Part shown: one piece after another, positions 1 to 10,740 of the stretch | Layout: every line of letters starts with the position of its first letter | Position numbering within the stretch: position 1 is the first letter of the stretch | Source of the DNA: Halomonas halodenitrificans DSM 735 | Lineage (GTDB): Bacteria; Pseudomonadota; Gammaproteobacteria; Pseudomonadales; Halomonadaceae | Assembly (NCBI RefSeq): GCF_000620045.1 | Contig: NZ_JHVH01000012.1 | Location: 47,448 to 111,447 of the forward strand | Direction of reading: 5' to 3' | Length of the DNA: 64,000 bases | Position numbers and translations under genes: made by a program | Notes under the pieces: generated by a model | Told to the model about the DNA's origin: nothing | Seen by the model: the letters and a program-made list of their open reading frames with translations, nothing else | The model's database searches: none

Positions 1-2
1 TC

Positions 3-1289
3 CGCGTAGAGACCCAGGGCTCGGTGGGGGCCCAGGACCAGCTCACCGAGGAGGAGATCGCCACCGCCGATGTGGTGGTCCTGGCTTGCGACATCGAGGT
101 GGACCCTACCCGCTTCGCCGGCAAGCGCATCTATCGGACCTCCACCGGCAACGCCCTGAAGAAGGCCCGCCCGACCCTCGAGTCGGCACTGGACGAAGCC
201 ATCCAGGAAGACGGCAACGCGGCGGCCCCGGGTGCCGGCGAGTCCAGGAAGAGTCTCAAGGAGAAGGGCGTCTACAAGCACCTGCTGACCGGGGTGTCCT
301 TCATGCTGCCCATGGTGGTGGCCGGGGGCCTGCTGATCGCGCTCTCCTTCGTGTTCGGCATCGAGGCCTTCCAGAAGGAAGGCACCCTACCCGCCGCCCT
401 GATGCAGATCGGTGGCGACACGGCCTTCGCGCTGATGGTCCCGGTGCTGGCCGGCTATATCGCCTACTCCATCGCCGACCGCCCCGGCATCGCCCCAGGA
501 ATGATCGGCGGCATGCTGGCCTCGAGCATCGGCGCCGGCTTTATCGGCGGCATCCTGGCGGGCTTCCTCGCCGGCTATGTGGCCCTGGCCGTGACCCGTC
601 ACGTCAAGCTGCCGTCGAGCGTCGAGTCGCTCAAGCCCATCCTCATCATCCCCCTGGTCGCCAGCCTGGTGACGGGCCTCACCATGATCTATATCGTCGG
701 CGAGCCGGTAGCGGCCCTCCTCACAGGCCTGACTCGCTTCCTCGAGAGCATGGGCTCCACCAACGCCCTGCTACTGGGCGGGCTGCTGGGCGCCATGATG
801 TGCTTCGACATGGGAGGGCCGGTCAACAAGGCCGCCTATACCTTCGGCGTCGGCCTGCTGGCCTCCGAGACCTACGCGCCGATGGCGGCGATCATGGCCG
901 GCGGCATGGTGCCGGCAATCGGCATGGGCATCGCCAGCTTCGTCGCCCGCTCGAAGTTCTCCGAGCCGGAGCGCGAAGCGGGCAAGGCATCCTTCGTGCT
1001 GGGCCTGTGCTTCATCAGCGAGGGCGCCATTCCCTTCGCCGCCAAGGACCCGCTGCGGGTGATTCCGGCATGCATGGTGGGCGGAGCAATCACCGGCGCC
1101 CTCTCGATGCTCGTCGGCGCCAAGCTGATGGCTCCCCACGGCGGCATTTTCGTGCTGCTGATCCCCAATGCCATCAATCCGGTGCTACTGTATCTCGCCG
1201 CCATCATCACCGGGTCCCTGGTGACCGGCCTGGGGTATGCGGCGATCAAGCGTAGCGGTCAGGCCATGGCCGTCCAGGCCACGAGCTGA
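3..1289 (+). CDS. fruA: PTS fructose transporter EIIBC (3' part)
   Basis: This is the C-terminal 428 or so residues of the fructose-specific PTS permease, which imports fructose and phosphorylates it to fructose 1-phosphate in the inner membrane. The frame is open to the left edge and begins with the end of a IIB domain (VETQGSVGAQDQLT), so the phosphorylated IIB cysteine lies outside the window. A charged linker (about residues 70-90) leads into a multi-span IIC domain from about residue 95 to the end, with the family signatures FDMGGPVNKAAY and SEGAIPFAAKDP. The gene would normally follow fruB and fruK, here upstream of the window. It faces the eda operon tail to tail. The identity is secure; only the true start is missing. 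Confidence 0.95.
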   Translation, partial: RVETQGSVGAQDQLTEEEIATADVVVLACDIEVDPTRFAGKRIYRTSTGNALKKARPTLESALDEAIQEDGNAAAPGAGESRKSLKEKGVYKHLLTGVSFMLPMVVAGGLLIALSFVFGIEAFQKEGTLPAALMQIGGDTAFALMVPVLAGYIAYSIADRPGIAPGMIGGMLASSIGAGFIGGILAGFLAGYVALAVTRHVKLPSSVESLKPILIIPLVASLVTGLTMIYIVGEPVAALLTGLTRFLESMGSTNALLLGGLLGAMMCFDMGGPVNKAAYTFGVGLLASETYAPMAAIMAGGMVPAIGMGIASFVARSKFSEPEREAGKASFVLGLCFISEGAIPFAAKDPLRVIPACMVGGAITGALSMLVGAKLMAPHGGIFVLLIPNAINPVLLYLAAIITGSLVTGLGYAAIKRSGQAMAVQATS

Positions 1290-1297
1290 CGTAAAAA

Positions 1298-1319
1298 ACC
1301 CGGCCATGGAAGGCCGGGT
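1298..1319 (-). terminator. Rho-independent terminator of zwf-pgl-eda
   Basis: A perfect 8-bp stem (ACCCGGCC / GGCCGGGT) with a 6-nt loop lies between the converging fruA and eda. On the minus strand it is followed by six T residues (A-run at 1293-1298 on the plus strand), so it terminates the eda side; on the plus strand no T-run follows, so fruA may use only the hairpin. Confidence 0.85.
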
Positions 1320-1368
1320 GAAAGGCGACAGCGACTGGCTGTCGAGAGAGCACAGGGACATGAAGTCT

Positions 1369-2031
1369 TTAGTGGTGGTAGCGCTCCGCCACTTCCCGCG
1401 CCAGCTGGCGGATGCCGCTCCAGTCTTCCGCCTCGACCAGCGACTTGGGTGTCAACCAGGAGCCCCCCACACACATCACGTTCTTGAGCGCCAGGTAGTC
1501 CTCGGCGTTCTCCAGGCTGATGCCGCCGGTGGGGCAGAAACGCGCCTCGGGCAAGGGCCCCGCGAAGGCCTTGAGGGCCTTGGTGCCACCCACGGCCTCG
1601 GCGGGGAAGAACTTGAAGCGCCGGTAGCCGTACTGCCAACCGGTCATCAGCTCCGACACGCTTGCCACACCGGGCAGCATCGGCACCGAGCTGGATACGC
1701 CATGGCGATAGAGCGCCTCGGTGGTACCCGGGGTGACGACAAAGTCGGCCCCCACCTCTTCGGCCTGACGATACTGGGCCGGCGTCAGCACCGTACCCAC
1801 GCCGATGCTGGCTTGGGGCAGCGCTTCCTTGATGCGACGAATCGCCTCCAGGGCACAGTCGGTGCGCAGGGTCACCTCCAGGACGGAGAGGCCCCCTTCG
1901 AGGAGCGCACGCGCCAGGGGCACGGCATCCTCGAGGCGCTGGATGGCCAGTACCGGAATCACCTCGGCCTTGAGGCAGATGCTGTCCAGCTCGGTAGTGC
2001 GGGTAGAGGGAAGCTGCTTATCGGGGGTCAT
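1369..2031 (-). CDS. eda: KDPG aldolase (2-dehydro-3-deoxyphosphogluconate aldolase)
   Basis: Cytoplasmic class I aldolase of the Entner-Doudoroff pathway that splits KDPG into pyruvate and glyceraldehyde 3-phosphate. At 220 aa it has the usual family length. The Schiff-base lysine is in FKFFPAEAVGG and the general-base glutamate in LEVTLRT; the phosphate-binding PTGGIS segment follows. The ATG has a good ribosome site (GGAG, eight bases away). It is the last gene of the zwf-pgl-eda unit, 18 bp after pgl, so its expression should follow HexR. The dehydratase edd is not in the window. Confidence is high because catalytic residues and neighbours agree. Confidence 0.95.
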   Translation of the reverse strand: MTPDKQLPSTRTTELDSICLKAEVIPVLAIQRLEDAVPLARALLEGGLSVLEVTLRTDCALEAIRRIKEALPQASIGVGTVLTPAQYRQAEEVGADFVVTPGTTEALYRHGVSSSVPMLPGVASVSELMTGWQYGYRRFKFFPAEAVGGTKALKAFAGPLPEARFCPTGGISLENAEDYLALKNVMCVGGSWLTPKSLVEAEDWSGIRQLAREVAERYHH

Positions 2032-2049
2032 GATGGTGTCTCCAGAAAC

Positions 2050-2718
2050 TCAAGGGGCCCAATAGGTCGCCAGGGGGCAGGCGAGGAAGGCACGAATCGG
2101 TAGCTCGCGGACGTCATCGCCGGCCAACGCCCGGGCCAGCACGGCACGCTTGTCGCCACCGGTAATATGCAGGACATGGCGGCGTGCCCGGTGCAGATAC
2201 CCGGCACTCAGGGTAATGCGCGGCTGGGGCTGACTCGGGGTGCGCACCGCGACAGCGGCGGCCTCGGTGGTCAAGGCCAGGTCGAGTTCGCGGCTATCGG
2301 GGAAGAACGAAGCGGTATGGCCGTCGCCGCCCATCCCGAGGATCACCACGCTGGCCGGCCAGGCCAGGGCCTCGACTCGCTCGGCCACGACGTCGCACCC
2401 CTCTTCGGGCGTGGCATGGTCGCTGGTCAGCGGCACGAAGGTGGCCGCCGCCGCCGGGCCGCGCAACAGGTGCTCACGCACCAGGCGGGCATTGCTGTCG
2501 TCGGCCGTCTCTGCCACCCAGCGTTCGTCGGCCAGGGTGACCTGAACGCGCTCCCAGGGTAGCCGGCAGGCGGCCAGGGCCGTGAAGAACGGCACCGGGG
2601 TCGAACCACCGGAGACCACCAACAGGGCCTGGTCGTGGTGCTCCAGGTCGGCGCGCAGCGCCTCGGCCACCGCCTCGGCGAGCTGCCGGGCAAGCTGTTC
2701 GCGGGGACAACCACTCAT
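2050..2718 (-). CDS. pgl: 6-phosphogluconolactonase (DevB type)
   Basis: Hydrolyses 6-phosphogluconolactone, the product of Zwf, to 6-phosphogluconate in the cytoplasm. The 222-aa product carries the DevB/NagB-fold signatures: LVVSGGSTPVPFF near residue 35, the LADERWV segment near 83, DSNARLVREHLL near 95, and ILGMGGDGHTASFFP near 140. The start has a strong GGAGGAG site. It lies between zwf and eda, but almost 300 bp separate it from zwf, a gap filled by a REP-like pair and a 91-bp tandem repeat, so translation of pgl is not coupled to zwf. This is the Pgl of DevB type rather than the beta-propeller YbhE type found in E. coli. Confidence 0.93.
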   Translation of the reverse strand: MSGCPREQLARQLAEAVAEALRADLEHHDQALLVVSGGSTPVPFFTALAACRLPWERVQVTLADERWVAETADDSNARLVREHLLRGPAAAATFVPLTSDHATPEEGCDVVAERVEALAWPASVVILGMGGDGHTASFFPDSRELDLALTTEAAAVAVRTPSQPQPRITLSAGYLHRARRHVLHITGGDKRAVLARALAGDDVRELPIRAFLACPLATYWAP

Positions 2719-2732
2719 TTCGTCTCCTCCGA

Positions 2733-2800
2733 GTAGGCCCGATAAGCCGAAGGCGCATCGGGCGTCTTGTGCCCGGTGCGCTGACGCTTACCGGGCCTAC
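2733..2800. repeat. REP-like inverted pair (BIME-like)
   Basis: Two similar 30-nt units lie in opposite orientation, beginning GTAGGCCCGATAAGC and ending GCTTACCGGGCCTAC. Each unit is itself a hairpin (GCCCGAT / ATCGGGC and GCCCGGT / ACCGGGC). The layout and sequence recall enterobacterial REP/BIME elements. It sits in the zwf-pgl gap and could stabilise mRNA or weaken pgl expression. No REP-associated transposase is in the window. Confidence 0.65.
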
Positions 2801-2836
2801 GCTCAAGATTCATGCTCAAGCAGCAGTAAATTCCAA

Positions 2837-3058
2837 TAGTCTTCATACCAGCTGCGGCCGCCCTGGGTGATCATGGCGGTCTCGAGAGAGTCGACGCGGG
2901 CTCCCGGGTCCGGCCGGCTGGCCTTAGTAGTCTTCATACCAGCTGCGGCCGTCCTGGGTGATCATGGCGGTCTCGAGAGAGTCGACGCGGGCTCCCGGGT
3001 CCGGCCGGCTGGCCTTAGTAGTCTTCATACCAGCTGCGGCCATCCTGGGTGATCATGG
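2837..3058. repeat. 91-bp tandem repeat duplicating the 3' end of zwf
   Basis: Two full 91-bp units (2837-2927 and 2928-3018) and a third partial copy (3019-3058) are nearly identical. The partial copy is the last codons and stop of zwf. Each downstream unit repeats the coding sequence for [14 protein letters not shown], fused to a unit-specific 51-bp stretch that is absent from the intact gene. Within the shared 40 bp only one or two bases differ. The period is not a multiple of three, so copies are not in one frame. The leftmost copy reads on past YEDY into WNLLLLEHES before a stop. Confidence 0.95.
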
Positions 3059-4508
3059 CAATGGAGGCCACGGGCCCCCAGGAACCGGCCGGATAACGGC
3101 GAGGCGGCTCGTCACGATCCTCCCAGGCGGCAATCAGGTTGTCACACCACTGCCAGGCGTGTTCCACCTCATCGCGACGCACGAAGAGGTATTGTTGCCC
3201 CTTCATCACCTCGAGCAGCAGCCGCTCGTAGGCATCGGGAATCCGCGTCTTGGGGAAGGCGCTGTGGAAATCCAGGTGCAGAGGGCCACGACGCAGGCGC
3301 ATGCCCTTGTCCAGGCCGCTGTCCTTGGTCAGCACCTCCAGGGCAATGCCCTCCTCGGGCTGCAGGCGTATCACCAGCTTGTTGGCGGCCAGATCACGCT
3401 GATCCGGATCGAAGATATAATGGGCCTGCTGGCGGAAGTGGATAACGATCTGCGAGACCTTCTCCGGCATGCGCTTGCCGGTGCGCAGATAGAAGGGCAC
3501 CCCCGCCCAGCGCCAGTTATCCACGCCGGTCTTCATGGCCACGAAGGACTCCGTGTGACTATCGGTGTTGGCGCCCTCTTCCTCCAGATAGCCCGGCACG
3601 CCCTGGCCATCGATCGTGCCGGCGGTGTACTGGCCGCGCACCACATCACGCCCCAGCATGTCGTCGGTAAAGGGCTTGAGTGCCTTGAGCACCTTGACCT
3701 TTTCATCGCGGATAGCATCGGCATCGAGGTTGGCCGGTGGATCCATGGCCACCAGGCAGAGCAACTGCAGCAGATGGTTCTGCACCATGTCACGCAGCTG
3801 CCCGGCATCATCGAAGTAGCCCCAGCGTCCCTCGATACCGACCTTCTCGGCCACGGTAATCTCCACGTGCGAGATATGGTTCTGGTTCCACTGGGTCCCG
3901 AACAACGGGTTGGCGAAACGCATCGCGATCAGGTTCTGCACCGTCTCCTTGCCCAGATAGTGATCGATACGATAGACGCGAGACTCGGGGAAAACGGTTC
4001 CGATCGCGTCGTTGATCTCGGCCGAAGAGGCCAGGTCGTAGCCGATCGGCTTCTCGACAACGACGCGAGACTCATCATCGAGGCAGCCAGCAGACTGGAG
4101 GTTTCGGCAGATATCGCCGTAGATCCTGGCCGCCACCGAGAGATAGACCACCATCGGCCGCCCGGCCTCCTGACGCCATTCCTGGACGGCGGCATAGCCC
4201 TCGGGACGAGTGAAGTCGAGCTGCATGAAGTCGATACGCGCCAGAAAGCGCTCCAACGCCTCGCGATCAAGCTCTTCGGGCTTGACGCGCAGCTTCAGCG
4301 TCTTCTCGACCAGAGCTCGAAAGCTGTCATTGTCATGCTCCTGGCGGGCCAGCCCCAGCAGGCGAGTGGCAGGATCCAGCAGGCCCTCGCGCTCCAGGTG
4401 AAACAGCGACGGAAACAGCTTGCGTTGGGCCAGGTCGCCGAGCGCGCCGAACAGCGCCAGATCAATCTCGGCACCACTCGCTCGCCCGGATCGGTTAGGT
4501 TGACTCAT
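3015..4508 (-). CDS. zwf: Glucose-6-phosphate 1-dehydrogenase
   Basis: Oxidises glucose 6-phosphate with NAD(P)+ to 6-phosphogluconolactone, the entry step to the Entner-Doudoroff and oxidative pentose phosphate routes. The 497-aa product has the nucleotide-binding segment [18 protein letters not shown] near residue 20 and the substrate signature RIDHYLGKE with its catalytic His near 180. The ATG has a GGGGGCGGA ribosome site. The promoter side carries a TATAAT box and a HexR-like operator. The last 13 codons are duplicated downstream in a 91-bp tandem repeat, so the present C-terminus (SWYEDY) may be a product of that rearrangement; the catalytic core is intact. Confidence 0.96.
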   Translation of the reverse strand: MSQPNRSGRASGAEIDLALFGALGDLAQRKLFPSLFHLEREGLLDPATRLLGLARQEHDNDSFRALVEKTLKLRVKPEELDREALERFLARIDFMQLDFTRPEGYAAVQEWRQEAGRPMVVYLSVAARIYGDICRNLQSAGCLDDESRVVVEKPIGYDLASSAEINDAIGTVFPESRVYRIDHYLGKETVQNLIAMRFANPLFGTQWNQNHISHVEITVAEKVGIEGRWGYFDDAGQLRDMVQNHLLQLLCLVAMDPPANLDADAIRDEKVKVLKALKPFTDDMLGRDVVRGQYTAGTIDGQGVPGYLEEEGANTDSHTESFVAMKTGVDNWRWAGVPFYLRTGKRMPEKVSQIVIHFRQQAHYIFDPDQRDLAANKLVIRLQPEEGIALEVLTKDSGLDKGMRLRRGPLHLDFHSAFPKTRIPDAYERLLLEVMKGQQYLFVRRDEVEHAWQWCDNLIAAWEDRDEPPRRYPAGSWGPVASIAMITQDGRSWYEDY

Positions 4509-4566
4509 TTCCGCCCCCTTTCGTTAACTTACAAAAAAAATACGTGCAGGGCGCCGACATTGCAAG

Positions 4567-4588
4567 ATTATATTTGTAATTTTACCAA
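4567..4588 (-). promoter_or_regulatory. zwf promoter -10 box with overlapping HexR-like operator
   Basis: On the minus strand a consensus TATAAT (4572-4567) stands about 60 bp upstream of zwf. Directly upstream, in the -35/-10 spacer, is the near-palindrome TTGGTAAAATTACAA (4588-4574). It resembles published HexR sites (TTGT/ACAA half sites around an A/T core, from memory). Its position would let HexR block RNA polymerase until KDPG is present. The -35 hexamer is poor. Confidence 0.6.
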
Positions 4589-4656
4589 AAAACCTTTCAG
4601 CGAAGCGCCCCCGGTGGCCTGACCCCAGGGTCTCAGGCTAGGATAGCCGACCATCA

Positions 4657-4672
4657 TGTAGTTAAATCACCA
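4657..4672. promoter_or_regulatory. Second HexR-like operator upstream of hexR
   Basis: TGTAGTTAAATCACCA resembles the HexR consensus TGTARTNNNAYTACA (from memory) with two or three mismatches in the right half. It is about 60 bp before the hexR start codon and fits autoregulation. Confidence 0.5.
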
Positions 4673-4733
4673 CATTGCAGACTAACGCGCCACTCGCGGT
4701 CATGCGCCGCCCCAGCACGGAGAGCTCTCCCAT

Positions 4734-5594
4734 ATGGCCCGTCACGACCTGATCGATCGCATCCGTCAGCGCCTCGAGGAACTCAACCGATCCGAACGCA
4801 AGGTCGCCGACGTGATCCTCGCCGACCCGACCGCCGCGACCAGCATGAGCATCGCCACCCTGGCCCAGGCGGCCTCCGTCAGCGAACCCACCGTCAATCG
4901 CTTCTGCCGCAGCTTCGACGCCAAGGGCTACCCGGACTTCAAGATCAAGCTCGCCCAGAGCCTCGCCAGGGGAACCCCCTACGTGAGCCAGGCGGTGGAG
5001 CCCGAAGACAGTGCTACCGATTATACCCAGAAGATTTTCGGAGCCACCATCGCCGCCCTGGACGCCGCTCGCCGCCAGACCGATGCCGCACGGATCGAGC
5101 GCGTGGTGGATTATCTGATCCAGGCCAAGCAGGTTCATTTCTTCGGCCTGGGCGCGTCGGGTGCCGTGGCGCAGGATGCCCAGCACAAGTTCTTCCGCTT
5201 CAACATGCCGGTGACCGCCTACATCGACGTGCTGATGCAGCGCATGGTGGCCGCCACCTGCCATACCGGCGACGTGGTGGTGATCATTTCCTGGACCGGT
5301 CGCACCCGCGAACTGGTCGATATCGCCAGACTGGCCCGGGAGAGCGGCGCCGTGGTGCTGGGCATTACCGCACCGGACTCGCCGCTGGCCCGGGAATGCA
5401 CCGAGACCCTCGAGGTCGCGACCCCCGAGGATACCGACTACTACATGCCCATGACCTCACGGATGATCCAGCTGGCCCTGATCGATGTGCTGGCCACCGG
5501 GGTGACGCTGCGCCGCGGAGAAGACTTCCTGGGCCATCTCAAGAAGATCAAGGATAGCCTCCGGGATACCCGCTACCCCGATGCCGACGACTGA
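4734..5594 (+). CDS. hexR: RpiR-family transcriptional regulator HexR
   Basis: DNA-binding repressor of central sugar catabolism; in characterised gammaproteobacteria it responds to KDPG and represses zwf, edd, eda and related genes. The 286-aa product has an N-terminal RpiR-type HTH domain (about 1-77, with [20 protein letters not shown]) and a C-terminal SIS sugar-phosphate domain (about 125-270, starting [20 protein letters not shown] and containing [11 protein letters not shown]). It is preceded by GGAGAG and transcribed divergently from zwf across a 225-bp region that carries two HexR-like sites. Divergent hexR/zwf is the common arrangement. Confidence 0.93.
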   Translation: MARHDLIDRIRQRLEELNRSERKVADVILADPTAATSMSIATLAQAASVSEPTVNRFCRSFDAKGYPDFKIKLAQSLARGTPYVSQAVEPEDSATDYTQKIFGATIAALDAARRQTDAARIERVVDYLIQAKQVHFFGLGASGAVAQDAQHKFFRFNMPVTAYIDVLMQRMVAATCHTGDVVVIISWTGRTRELVDIARLARESGAVVLGITAPDSPLARECTETLEVATPEDTDYYMPMTSRMIQLALIDVLATGVTLRRGEDFLGHLKKIKDSLRDTRYPDADD

Positions 5595-5613
5595 CACCCC
5601 CTCGACACGGTAA

Positions 5614-5638
5614 CGCCCCGCCAAACATTGACGGGGCG
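5614..5638. terminator. Possible bidirectional terminator hairpin
   Basis: CGCCCCG and CGGGGCG form a 7-bp stem around an 11-nt loop between the converging hexR and the symporter gene. No T-run follows on either strand, so efficiency is uncertain. Confidence 0.45.
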
Positions 5639-5677
5639 GCAATGCGTCATGATCAGCCACGAAGCCGTTGCTTATCC

Positions 5678-7276
5678 CTAGACGCCGGCGAAGGCTGCAT
5701 AGATGGCAATCACCAGCACCACCAACACGATTCCCACGGGCACGGCTGCCTTCCAGGGCGTCAGGTCAACCGCCTGCACGTCTTCATGTACCCAGGCGGT
5801 ATCACGTGGGCGCCACTTGCCGATCAACAGCATCATCGCCACCAGCAGCGCAAACACCAGGGTCACGAAGTGGAACTCATGCATGATCATGGGCAGCTTG
5901 TTGAAGGGCGGCACGAAATAGCCGGCGGCGATCAACAGGCAGCCCCCGATCAGCGCGATCTTGGCGGCCATGGGAGGAACATGGCGGGAGAGTAGCCCCA
6001 CCACCACTACCGCCAGGATGGGGATAAAGTAGATGGCATTCATCTTTTGCAGGTAGCCGAACAGGCTATCCTGCCCCGCCAGCAGGGGCGCGATGATCAT
6101 GGTTACCACCGCCATGATCCAGCCGAATACCTTACCCGACTTGACCACCTGCTCCTCGCTAGCCTCCTTGTTGAGCACTCCCTTGTAGATCCCCAGGCTG
6201 AAGATCGTGGTGGTACTGTTGAGCGCCGAGTTGAACGACGAGAGGATGGCCCCCACCATCACGGCGGCGAAGAAACCCGTCAGGTATGGCGGAAGCACAT
6301 TGAATACCAGCTGGCCATAAGCCTCGTCGGCGCGCACCCCCTGGTCGGCATAGAGGTGATAGGCAATGATACCCGGCAGCACCAGATAGAGCGGTCCCAG
6401 CAGCTTGAAGAAGCCGGTCAGCAACACGCCTTTCTGCCCTTCCGCGAGGTTCTTGGCCGCAAAGGTCCGCTGAATGATCTGCTGGTTGGTGGTCCAGTAG
6501 AAGACGTTGATCAAGAAGACCCCGGTGAACAGGGTGAAGAAAGGCACCTGCTGCTCGCTGCCACCGATGGAATTGAGCTTCTCCGGATCGCTCGCCTTGA
6601 GGACATTCCAGCCTTCCATCACGCCGTTGCCGCCGCTCACCGCCTGCAGCCCGAAGTAGACGATCACGAAGCCGCCGATCAGCAGTCCCACGCCGTTCAG
6701 GGTGTCGGAAACGGCCACCGTACGCAGGCCGCCGAACAGCGCATAGACGGCACCGATGATGCCCACGATCCAGACGGTTAGCCACAGCAGCACGGTCGGC
6801 GACTGAATACCGGTGAGCCCCTGCAGGTCGAGCATGCCCTGCAACCCCATGGCGCCGGAGTAGAGGATGATCGGCAGCAGGATCACGGCATAGGCGATCA
6901 GGAAGATGACGTTGGTGATCAGCTGTGTGCCACGGTCGAAGCGGATCTCCAGCAGCTGCGGCAGGGTGGCAATGCCGCTTTTCAGGAAACGGGGCAGGAA
7001 AAACAACGCCAACGCCACCAGGGCAATGACGGCGACCACTTCCCAGGCCATCACACTAAGGCCGTCGGTAAAGGCAGCGCCATTGAGTCCCACCATCTGT
7101 TCGGTGGAAAGATTGGTCATCAGCAGCGACCCCGCAATCAGCGGAAAGGTCAGGGTGCGGCCGGCCAGAAAGTAACCACTCGTGCTGGAGTGGTCGTCGC
7201 GACGCGTGATGCGCCAGGTGATGAAGGCGACCAGTCCCGTGAAGAACAGGAAGGACGCCAGGGTGAGGGCATGCAT
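5678..7276 (-). CDS. Sodium:solute symporter (vSGLT/YidK type)
   Basis: An inner-membrane sodium-coupled transporter of the SSS family, 532 aa from the chosen start. The reading frame extends 14 codons further up, but the ATG at 7276 has the better ribosome site (AGAGAGG) and gives a normal N-terminus ([20 protein letters not shown]). The protein has about 13-14 hydrophobic spans and shares with E. coli YidK the segments [33 protein letters not shown] and [17 protein letters not shown]. This subfamily transports sugars such as galactose or glucose; the exact substrate cannot be read from sequence. ridA lies 157 bp upstream on the same strand and may be cotranscribed. Confidence 0.88.
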   Translation of the reverse strand: MHALTLASFLFFTGLVAFITWRITRRDDHSSTSGYFLAGRTLTFPLIAGSLLMTNLSTEQMVGLNGAAFTDGLSVMAWEVVAVIALVALALFFLPRFLKSGIATLPQLLEIRFDRGTQLITNVIFLIAYAVILLPIILYSGAMGLQGMLDLQGLTGIQSPTVLLWLTVWIVGIIGAVYALFGGLRTVAVSDTLNGVGLLIGGFVIVYFGLQAVSGGNGVMEGWNVLKASDPEKLNSIGGSEQQVPFFTLFTGVFLINVFYWTTNQQIIQRTFAAKNLAEGQKGVLLTGFFKLLGPLYLVLPGIIAYHLYADQGVRADEAYGQLVFNVLPPYLTGFFAAVMVGAILSSFNSALNSTTTIFSLGIYKGVLNKEASEEQVVKSGKVFGWIMAVVTMIIAPLLAGQDSLFGYLQKMNAIYFIPILAVVVVGLLSRHVPPMAAKIALIGGCLLIAAGYFVPPFNKLPMIMHEFHFVTLVFALLVAMMLLIGKWRPRDTAWVHEDVQAVDLTPWKAAVPVGIVLVVLVIAIYAAFAGV

Positions 7277-7433
7277 GAATGAGCCTCTCTTATTGTTGGT
7301 GTCGGGGCCCGACCACACCGGCCGGAATGTCTGACATTAAGAACTACCATGCCATTCTAGCCGGATCCCCGCCCGTCAATATTCGACATTGGTCAAAAGC
7401 CCCACCCTGGAGCGACTCTCGGCGCCAGGACCG

Positions 7434-7808
7434 CTAGTAGCTATAATCGATTGCCGCCACGGCGGCGGTAACGGTGATCTCCACCCTGAGCTCATCGGCC
7501 GGCAGCGGCGCACAAACACAGGTGCGTGCCGGGGCGTGACCGGTAGGCACCCAGGCATCCCAGACCGCATTCATGGCGGCAACGTCCTGGCCATCCTTGA
7601 GGTAGATGGTGGCGGTAAGCAGGTTCTCGCGATCGCTGCCAACCTCCTGGAGCAAGGCGTCCACGCGCGCCAGCATGCTCTCGGTCTGGGCGGTGATGTC
7701 GCCGTGGCGCGCCTCGGGGCCGGCCACCTGACCACAGAGATACGCGATGCCGTTGTGGATAACGGCACGGCTCATGCGCGCCTTGGTGTCGTAGCGATTG
7801 ATGGTCAT
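7434..7808 (-). CDS. RidA/YjgF-family protein
   Basis: A small cytoplasmic protein (124 aa) of the Rid superfamily, whose founding member deaminates reactive enamine/imine intermediates. The start [16 protein letters not shown] is chosen because GAAGAG precedes it; an in-frame extension of 11 codons lacks support. Seen in the sequence are the N-terminal substrate-pocket region, CGQVAG near residue 30, and [21 protein letters not shown] near the end. The arginine in PARTCV corresponds to the carboxylate-binding arginine of RidA. The family has several subfamilies (Rid1-7); this looks like a non-archetypal one because the usual RTTVQ-type segment is changed to RTCVC. Confidence 0.85.
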   Translation of the reverse strand: MTINRYDTKARMSRAVIHNGIAYLCGQVAGPEARHGDITAQTESMLARVDALLQEVGSDRENLLTATIYLKDGQDVAAMNAVWDAWVPTGHAPARTCVCAPLPADELRVEITVTAAVAAIDYSY

Positions 7809-7951
7809 GGTCTCTTCTCGTCGTTGCATGAAAGGAAGCAACGATTATCGCCGCTGCGTCGGGCAGCGTCGATGGCTGTGCTCGCCTTCGCTTCAGCCGA
7901 ATCTCCCGCCCATATCTCGGTCACGGCGAAGCCGGGTGCCCAATGCAAAAA

Positions 7952-7973
7952 GCCTGCGGCGAGGGCCGCAGGC
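7952..7973 (-). terminator. Rho-independent terminator of the sugar porin gene
   Basis: GCCTGCGGC / GCCGCAGGC form a 9-bp stem with loop GAGG. On the minus strand the hairpin is followed by TTTTT (A-run on the plus strand before 7952), about 60 bp past the porin stop. Confidence 0.88.
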
Positions 7974-8034
7974 AAGCATCGAAACAGCTACATATCAACA
8001 AGGCGAGAACCGGGCAATGCTGGGCCCTGCCAAC

Positions 8035-9556
<1,522 letters not shown>

Positions 9557-9648
9557 TCTCGTCCTTTGTTATTGTCGCGACGGGTGATCATCAAGAGAGG
9601 CATCTCCCGGGGCCAAAGCGCCACCCCGGTGCGAAACACCATCCGAAA

Positions 9649-9692
9649 CTTAATCGATACAGGGCTTGGCTTCAAAACATATTTTGTAATAT
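9649..9692. promoter_or_regulatory. Operator-like sites between porin and aldo/keto reductase
   Basis: The 250-bp divergent region is A/T-rich compared with its flanks. It contains CTTAATCG (9649-9656), identical to the left half of the palindrome before the ThuE-like operon, and a short palindrome ATATT-TTGT-AATAT (9679-9692). They suggest shared control of porin and transporter by a LacI-type regulator, but this is inference. Confidence 0.4.
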
Positions 9693-9806
9693 CACTACCA
9701 ATGTCTAAGATTTAGCGAAAAAAAGGCTCAATAACGGTAATAAAACAACAAACCGCTCTCGCCATGACATACCCTGGCCCATCGACATCACCACTGAGGA
9801 CAGACG

Positions 9807-10667
9807 ATGCCCCCCGAACCCCCTTCTCTCTCCCTGATGCTGGGTATGATGCGCCTGCATGAGCGCCCTGAACTACAGGCACCTGAGCGGCTGGCCGACT
9901 GGATCGAGGCTCGCCTCGACCAGGGCCTCGAGTGGTTTGATCACGCCGACATCTATGGCGGCGAGGGACTCAACGAACACCTGTTCGGCAAGGCACTGCA
10001 TCGTCGCCCCAGCCTGGCACGACGGGTCCGGGTGGTCACCAAGGCGGGCATCAGGATGAACCGGGGGGATATCAAGCACTACGACAGCTCACCGGACTGG
10101 CTGACCGGTGCCATCGATCGAGCCCTATCGCGACTGGGCACCGAGCGTCTTGACGTTTTCCTGATCCACCGTCCCGACCCGCTGATGGAGGCCGAGACCA
10201 CTGCCCGGGTGCTGGACGATGCCGTGCGCGACGGCAAGATAGCGGCCCTGGGGGTATCCAACTTCCTTCCCGACCAGTGGCGTCGCCTTCAGTCGGCACT
10301 CTCATCGCCGCTGAGGCACCACCAACTGCAACTCTCCCTGAACCACTCCAGCCCACTGTTCGATGGCCACTTCGATGCGTTGCGCCAGGACGGCCTATCG
10401 CCCATGGCTTGGTCGCCGTTGGGAGGTGGCGCATTGTTCGAGGGGCAGGCCGGAAGGCTCCTGGAAAACATCGCCGCTCACCATGGCGTCAGCCCGGCCG
10501 GGGTGGCCCTGGCCTGGCTACGCCGCCTGCCGGGTTCACCGATGCCGGTGATTGGCACCCTCGACCCGACGCGGATCACGACCCTGCACGACGAGGCCTG
10601 GCTCTCCCTGTCACGGCAGGAGTGGTACGCCCTGCTGGAGGCGGCTCGCGGTCACGAGATGGCCTGA
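9807..10667 (+). CDS. Aldo/keto reductase (YdhF-like)
   Basis: NADPH-dependent oxidoreductase of the AKR superfamily, 286 aa, cytoplasmic. The catalytic tetrad is visible: Asp and Tyr in DHADIYGG near residue 47, Lys in VVTKAGI near 78, and His in FLIHRPDPLM near 117. Further matches to E. coli YdhF are LGVSNFLPDQWRRLQ, MAWSPLGGG and MPVIGT. The ATG follows GAGGACAG. It stands alone between the porin (divergent) and the alpha-glucoside operon (same direction, 157 bp on). The substrate is unknown; its place beside sugar genes allows a role in reducing a sugar-derived carbonyl, but no sequence feature shows this. Confidence 0.88.
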   Translation: MPPEPPSLSLMLGMMRLHERPELQAPERLADWIEARLDQGLEWFDHADIYGGEGLNEHLFGKALHRRPSLARRVRVVTKAGIRMNRGDIKHYDSSPDWLTGAIDRALSRLGTERLDVFLIHRPDPLMEAETTARVLDDAVRDGKIAALGVSNFLPDQWRRLQSALSSPLRHHQLQLSLNHSSPLFDGHFDALRQDGLSPMAWSPLGGGALFEGQAGRLLENIAAHHGVSPAGVALAWLRRLPGSPMPVIGTLDPTRITTLHDEAWLSLSRQEWYALLEAARGHEMA

Positions 10668-10740
10668 TACCCAGCTAGAATGCGACTAAAGTTGCGGTTG
10701 AACTTCGTCGCGAACGAAAGCTAACTTTGCTGGACAAGAT

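Noticed and set aside
2837..3058. CRISPR-like array
   Set aside because: The units are contiguous, with no spacers, and derive from the zwf coding end.
2958..4622. A 554-codon plus-strand open frame opposite zwf
   Set aside because: It is the antisense shadow of zwf in G+C-rich DNA; the minus strand has all G6PDH motifs and a ribosome site.
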